This document shows, one piece after another, positions 6,638 through 10,070 of a stretch of DNA of 10,070 bases. This DNA comes from Bdellovibrio sp. (GTDB taxonomy: Bacteria > Bdellovibrionota > Bdellovibrionia > Bdellovibrionales > Bdellovibrionaceae): contig JAGIAF010000089.1 in NCBI GenBank assembly GCA_017745015.1, positions 1,443 to 11,512 of the forward strand. Direction: 5' to 3'. The notes beneath the pieces are model-generated. The model saw nothing but the letters and a program-made list of their open reading frames with translations. It made no database searches and had not been told where the DNA came from. The stretch's first letter is position 1. Each line of letters opens with the position of its first letter. A program made the position numbers and the translations under genes.

Positions 6638-7126
6638 ATGCGCTCTTATAATGAGTTTCTCAAAACCAAACAAGATGAAGCCCCTTTATTACAAGCAGCC
6701 CGTGCTGGCGACATGGGACGAATTGCCCGCGAAATATTAGCGGGAGCCAATCTCGAAGAAAAGAACCATCGCGGTTATACGGCTTTAATGCTCGCTGTTT
6801 ACAACGGTAACTACGACGCAGCTCTTTTATTAATTGAAGCCGGCGCCGATGTGAATTCCTCTGATAAAGGTGGCAATACAATCCTGATGGGAGCTGCCTT
6901 TAAAGGACATCGTGATCTGGTATTCCTGCTTTTAAAATCCGGCGCACACCCCAATGATCGCAACTATGCAAATCAAACCGCTCTGGATTTCGCAAAAACC
7001 TTCGGTCGTTCCGAAGTTATTCCGCTCATCGAAAATCATGCGCGCCCTTTGAATTTCTTTGAGCGCGCAACTCACTTTGTTTCATTTTTTTATAACCAAA
7101 TTTCTTACCGCTTTAAAAGTATCTAA
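6638..7126 (+). CDS. Ankyrin-repeat protein, catalase-operon partner
   Basis: 162 residues made almost entirely of ankyrin repeats. About four units are visible: a degenerate first one (14-42, LLQAARAGDMGRI), two canonical ones (46-75 with GYTALMLAVYNG and LLIEAGADVN; 79-108 with GNTILMGAAFKGH and LLLKSGAHPN), and a last one at 112-135 (QTALDFAKTFG). A hydrophobic/aromatic tail follows (about 138-162). No signal peptide is present, so it should be cytoplasmic, like the catalase next door. The start has AAGGAG at 6625-6630 with 7-base spacing. Its own stop codon overlaps the identical AAGGAG of katA, so the two are co-translated in one operon. Pseudomonas AnkB, beside KatB, and the Campylobacter ankyrin gene beside katA are known precedents where the ankyrin protein supports catalase activity; a similar role here is inference. 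Confidence 0.93.
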   Translation: MRSYNEFLKTKQDEAPLLQAARAGDMGRIAREILAGANLEEKNHRGYTALMLAVYNGNYDAALLLIEAGADVNSSDKGGNTILMGAAFKGHRDLVFLLLKSGAHPNDRNYANQTALDFAKTFGRSEVIPLIENHARPLNFFERATHFVSFFYNQISYRFKSI

Positions 7127-7137
7127 GGAGACCACCA

Positions 7138-8580
7138 ATGAAGAACGTTAAAACCATGACTACGGCGGCTGGCGCGCCCATCCCAGAAAATCAACACTCA
7201 CAAACAGCGGGCCCTCGCGGTCCGGTGCTTCTGCAAGACATGCACTTAATCGAAAAACTTGCGCACTTTGCTCGCGAACGTATTCCAGAACGTGTAGTCC
7301 ACGCGAAAGGATCCGGTGCTTATGGAACGCTTACAATCACTCATGACATCTCTCGTTTCTCCAAAGCCAAAGTCTTCTCTGAAATCGGTAAAAAAACTGA
7401 GCTCTTCCTGCGCTTCTCGACTGTGGCCGGTGAAAAAGGCAGCGCCGATACAGAGCGCGACCCGCGTGGATTTGCGATTAAATTCTACACTGAAGAGGGC
7501 AACTGGGATTTGGTTGGTAACAACACTCCTGTGTTCTTTGAACGCGATCCTTTAAAATTCTCTGACTTCATTCACTCGCAAAAACGCGATCCTCAGACTG
7601 GATATAAAAATGCAAGACGTATGTGGGACTACTGGCAATTCGCTCCCGAAGCTCTTCACCAAATTACAATTCTATTTAGCGATCGCGGGACCCCTGATGG
7701 TTATCGCTTTATGAATGGCTATGGCAGCCACACCTTCAGCTTAATCAATGCAAAGAACGAACGCTTCTGGGTAAAGTTTCATTTCAAATCTTTGCAAGGA
7801 ATTAAAAACCTTCCGGCAGATAAAGCTCAAGCTTTGGCTGGCTCGGATCCCGATTATGCCGGACGTGACCTCTTTGAAGCTGTTGAGCGCAAAGACTTTC
7901 CACGTTGGGCATTGAAAATTCAAGTTATGCCAGAGGCCGATGCCGCGACTTACAAAGTAAATCCTTTTGATCTCACCAAAGTGTGGAATCACCGCGATTA
8001 TCCTTTGATTGATGTCGGCATTATGGAGCTAAATCGCAATCCAGAAAACTACTTCGCCGAAGTTGAACAGGCGGCATTCTCTCCAGCCAACGTTGTCCCG
8101 GGTATTGGATTTTCACCTGACAAAATGCTGCAAGCGCGTCTGTTTAGTTATCCAGATGCCCAACGCTATCGTCTGGGTGTGAATTATCAATTTTTACCCG
8201 TGAATCGTGCGCATGCGCCAGTAAATACGTATCATAGAGACGGCAGTATGCGTTTCGATGGCAACTCTGGCAGACAAGACAATTACGAGCCCAACGGATT
8301 TGGGGGCCCAATACAGAATCCGGCGTATGCAGAGCCACCATTAAAATTGGAAGGTGATGTGGATCGCTACAACGCTCATCAAGACAATGATGATTTCTCT
8401 CAAGCCGGTGATTTGTATCGCTTGCTAAGTGCTGAAGAAAAAGATCGCCTCACGACGAATATCGCCAATGCGATGAAAGGTGTGGAACACGAGATCTTGC
8501 GCCCCAATATTCATCACTTTGCACTCTGTGACCTTGATTACGGAACGACCATCGCACGCAAAGTTGGCATTAAACTTTAA
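7138..8580 (+). CDS. katA: Monofunctional haem catalase (small-subunit, clade 3 type)
   Basis: Decomposes H2O2 to water and oxygen; expected to be a cytoplasmic haem-b tetramer. The 480-residue length fits small-subunit catalases. The distal His55 lies in ERVVHAKGSGAYG, Asn128 in DLVGNNTPVFF (73 residues after His, as in other catalases), and the proximal haem ligand Tyr338 with Arg334 in ARLFSYPDAQRYRLG (283 residues after His, again the family spacing). FIHSQKRDPQTG and NYQFLPVNRAHAPV are further family blocks. No signal peptide is present, so this is not a periplasmic catalase. AAGGAG at 7125-7130 gives a strong ribosome binding site, 11 bases after the ankyrin gene. Regulation by peroxide through the box at 6549-6585 is likely. 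The symbol katA is by family; orthology to a named katA is not proven. Confidence 0.97.
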   Translation: MKNVKTMTTAAGAPIPENQHSQTAGPRGPVLLQDMHLIEKLAHFARERIPERVVHAKGSGAYGTLTITHDISRFSKAKVFSEIGKKTELFLRFSTVAGEKGSADTERDPRGFAIKFYTEEGNWDLVGNNTPVFFERDPLKFSDFIHSQKRDPQTGYKNARRMWDYWQFAPEALHQITILFSDRGTPDGYRFMNGYGSHTFSLINAKNERFWVKFHFKSLQGIKNLPADKAQALAGSDPDYAGRDLFEAVERKDFPRWALKIQVMPEADAATYKVNPFDLTKVWNHRDYPLIDVGIMELNRNPENYFAEVEQAAFSPANVVPGIGFSPDKMLQARLFSYPDAQRYRLGVNYQFLPVNRAHAPVNTYHRDGSMRFDGNSGRQDNYEPNGFGGPIQNPAYAEPPLKLEGDVDRYNAHQDNDDFSQAGDLYRLLSAEEKDRLTTNIANAMKGVEHEILRPNIHHFALCDLDYGTTIARKVGIKL

Positions 8581-8594
8581 ACGAAGAGGATGTC

Positions 8595-8705
8595 ATGAAC
8601 AAAAAATATGGATGGAAGATATTTGCCGGAATTATTGGATACTATCTCGTTCGTGACATCACTCTGTACGTCGTAATTCCCTATCTGATCATAAAATCCG
8701 TCTAA
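8595..8705 (+). CDS. 36-residue hydrophobic small protein, third cistron of the catalase operon
   Basis: A short open frame starting 14 bases after the katA stop, with GAGGA at 8586-8590 four bases before the ATG. The product begins with a basic, water-soluble end (MNKKYGWK) and then is almost wholly hydrophobic and aromatic (FAGIIGYY, then LYVVIPYLII), ending KSV. Arg20-Asp21 interrupt the hydrophobic run, so it could be one membrane helix with a buried ion pair, two short hydrophobic segments, or an amphipathic helix. The strong ribosome binding site, tight spacing and protein-like composition argue for a real gene rather than chance. I do not recognise the family. Its position suggests a membrane role in peroxide defence or in interaction with the ankyrin protein, which is inference. 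Confidence 0.65.
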   Translation: MNKKYGWKIFAGIIGYYLVRDITLYVVIPYLIIKSV

Positions 8706-8787
8706 AGTTTGTACAGCTTCGTATTGTTTTCTCTAGGCGTCCGAAGGGAGCCTAAGCTTTGAGAATTTCTGGTATATTTCCTCCGTC

Positions 8788-9621
8788 ATGAACAAATGGA
8801 TCTTTGCTGCAATTTTTTTATTGGTGGGATGTACGAATTCTCAAAACTCCTCAGTGGTTTCACCCTCTGGCGAGGCCGTGATTTACGGAGAAGATTCGCG
8901 CACAGAGGTCAGCCGCAACGATGTTGCGTATACTTTAGCGCAAGCAACAGCACAGTTTGTCAATACCGCGATGACGCATTTTTATAGTTTAGGTGAAAGC
9001 TATCCTCTTTGCAAAAATGAACGTTTTCAAAATCAAACTCTGTTGGGATTTTGCTCGGGTGTGTTGATTGCACCAGACAAAGTTTTAACAGCTGCTCACT
9101 GCGTGGATGATGAAGAACGTTGTGAGTTCGGACAAATCGTTTTTGGTAGATCACTAGAGAATCCGAATCCACCGACCTACAACTGCAAGTCCGTTGTTAA
9201 AATCGATACGAAAATGGATTACGCAATTATCGAGCTTGATCGCACAGTGACTGACGCCACTCCGGTGACAATCTCTTCGCGCACGGAGATCACAATTGGC
9301 GAACCCGTATTAAGCTTATCTTATCCGTTGGGCTTGCCGCTGAAACAGGATAAGGGCCATATCACCGCCACTGATTTCCTGGGTAATTCTGACTACATCA
9401 AAGCCAATGTCGATACGTTTTCAGCTAGCTCAGGCTCCCCACTTTTTGATCGCCATGGAGAACTCATTGGCATTCTTAACCGCGGTGAAGAAGACATTCT
9501 TGAGGATGATATTTATCGAGTAAAAACCCAAGGGGGTTGCGTCAACTTCAAGCGCTGCAAAGACGGTCAATGCAAAGGCGAAACATTCCTCAAAGCCTCA
9601 CTGATCAGCGACAAATTCTAA
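8788..9621 (+). CDS. Trypsin-like (S1 family) serine protease lipoprotein
   Basis: 277 residues. The N-terminus MNKWIFAAIFLLVGC is a lipoprotein signal with lipobox LVGC; Cys15 would be lipidated, and Thr at +2 (no Asp) suggests outer-membrane sorting if the usual rule holds. The catalytic triad is visible: His104 in TAAHC, Asp144 in MDYAIIELD, Ser217 in SSGSPLF. Cys89 and Cys105 flank the His as in chymotrypsin-fold enzymes and probably form that disulfide. The residue six before Ser217 is Phe211, not the Asp of trypsin, so cleavage after Lys/Arg is not implied; the GSPLF form resembles the V8-like bacterial branch. A Cys-rich tail (251, 257, 262) follows the domain. The start is fixed by the signal peptide, although no Shine-Dalgarno is visible. 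The substrate is unknown; it may be secretory, predatory or regulatory. Confidence 0.9.
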   Translation: MNKWIFAAIFLLVGCTNSQNSSVVSPSGEAVIYGEDSRTEVSRNDVAYTLAQATAQFVNTAMTHFYSLGESYPLCKNERFQNQTLLGFCSGVLIAPDKVLTAAHCVDDEERCEFGQIVFGRSLENPNPPTYNCKSVVKIDTKMDYAIIELDRTVTDATPVTISSRTEITIGEPVLSLSYPLGLPLKQDKGHITATDFLGNSDYIKANVDTFSASSGSPLFDRHGELIGILNRGEEDILEDDIYRVKTQGGCVNFKRCKDGQCKGETFLKASLISDKF

Positions 9622-9664
9622 ACTGTACTTGACCAAAACCCGCCCGAATTGAATGCTGGCTGAT

Positions 9665-10070
9665 ATGACAAATACACCAGCTCAAAAAATTGAATTCCTA
9701 AAAAAATGGCTCGCTCAAGATGTCTTCCCTCTTTGGAATGACAAAGGTATCGATCGCATTCGCGGTGGCTTCGTAGAAAGTCTGACTTTCGAAGGGGAGC
9801 CGATGGATCTTCCTCGTCGTGCGATGGTACAATCTCGCCAGATCTATTCTTTCCTGACAGGACTTCGTTTGGGAAGCGTCTCTAAGGAAGTTGCTACTGC
9901 AGCGATTGAGCAAGGAACCAAGTACATGGTGGAGAAATTCTCTGAGCCTTCTGGTGCTTTCATTTACTCAGTTAATCCCGATGGCACTCCAAAAAGTAAA
10001 AATCCCGATCTTTACACACAAGCTTTCGCTTTGTTTGGACTTGCCCAAGCTTACACTTTAAATCCACAGG
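9665..10070 (+). CDS. N-acylglucosamine 2-epimerase / mannose-6-phosphate isomerase family protein (5' part)
   Basis: 135 codons are open to the right edge, so the protein is cut. The visible part (begins MTNTPAQKIEFLKKWLAQDV) shows family blocks of the AGE (alpha/alpha-barrel sugar isomerase) group: FPLWNDKGIDRIRGGFVESL (about 21-40), the RRAMVQSRQIYSFLTG block (about 51-66), and DLYTQAFALFGLAQAY (about 115-130). Full-length members are usually about 380-420 residues, and the catalytic His residues lie downstream. Candidate reactions are GlcNAc/ManNAc epimerisation, mannose/fructose isomerisation or mannose-6-phosphate isomerisation; these cannot be separated from this part. An in-frame ATG at 9653 would add MLAD; neither start has a Shine-Dalgarno. 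An in-frame TGA at 9650-9652 excludes any longer start. It lies 31-43 bases after the protease gene and may be cotranscribed with it. Confidence 0.85.
   Translation, partial: MTNTPAQKIEFLKKWLAQDVFPLWNDKGIDRIRGGFVESLTFEGEPMDLPRRAMVQSRQIYSFLTGLRLGSVSKEVATAAIEQGTKYMVEKFSEPSGAFIYSVNPDGTPKSKNPDLYTQAFALFGLAQAYTLNPQ

Noticed and set aside
8734..8754. TAGGC...GCCTA inverted repeat as terminator of the catalase operon
   Set aside because: A short stem with no following T-run; not convincing as rho-independent termination.

Overview
The window is compact bacterial chromosome with short intergenic gaps, strong AGGAG-type ribosome binding sites and intermediate GC. Gene content and protein style (Mla-type ABC genes beside sucCD, many small exported proteins, a lipoprotein protease, a cytoplasmic ankyrin protein paired with a catalase) suggest a Gram-negative member of the Bdellovibrionota (Bdellovibrio-like). 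That assignment comes from general familiarity with such genomes, not from a database match. I see no tRNA, rRNA, CRISPR array, insertion sequence or integration signature.

Layout. Positions 1-2073 (minus strand) hold a lipid-transport-type ABC operon: two consecutive MlaF-like ATPase genes, then an MlaE-like permease that runs off the left edge. The two ATPases carry complementary defects in their catalytic motifs, which predicts an asymmetric heterodimer with one degenerate ATP site. Positions 2265-4307 (plus) hold sucC-sucD, the two subunits of ADP-forming succinate-CoA ligase of the TCA cycle, closed by a strong hairpin terminator at 4332-4361. Convergent to them, 4372-5265 (minus) encodes a membrane-anchored protein with an internal TonB-C-like domain. 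Positions 5331-6002 (plus) and 6004-6414 (minus) are two convergent genes for unrecognised exported proteins, one base apart.

Positions 6549-8705 form what looks like a peroxide-stress operon: a close match to an OxyR operator (6549-6585), an ankyrin-repeat gene (6638-7126), a clade-3-type haem catalase gene (7138-8580), and a 36-residue hydrophobic protein (8595-8705). The catalase would remove H2O2. Ankyrin partners are known next to catalases in other proteobacteria (Pseudomonas katB-ankB, Campylobacter katA). The third small cistron is unrecognised.

Positions 8788-9621 encode a trypsin-fold serine protease made as a lipoprotein. From about 9665 to the right edge lies the 5' part of an AGE/mannose-6-phosphate-isomerase-family gene. 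Both start without a visible Shine-Dalgarno sequence.

Most noteworthy are the motif-swapped pair of Mla ATPases, the OxyR-like box that ties the ankyrin-catalase genes to peroxide sensing, and the small membrane protein in the same operon.
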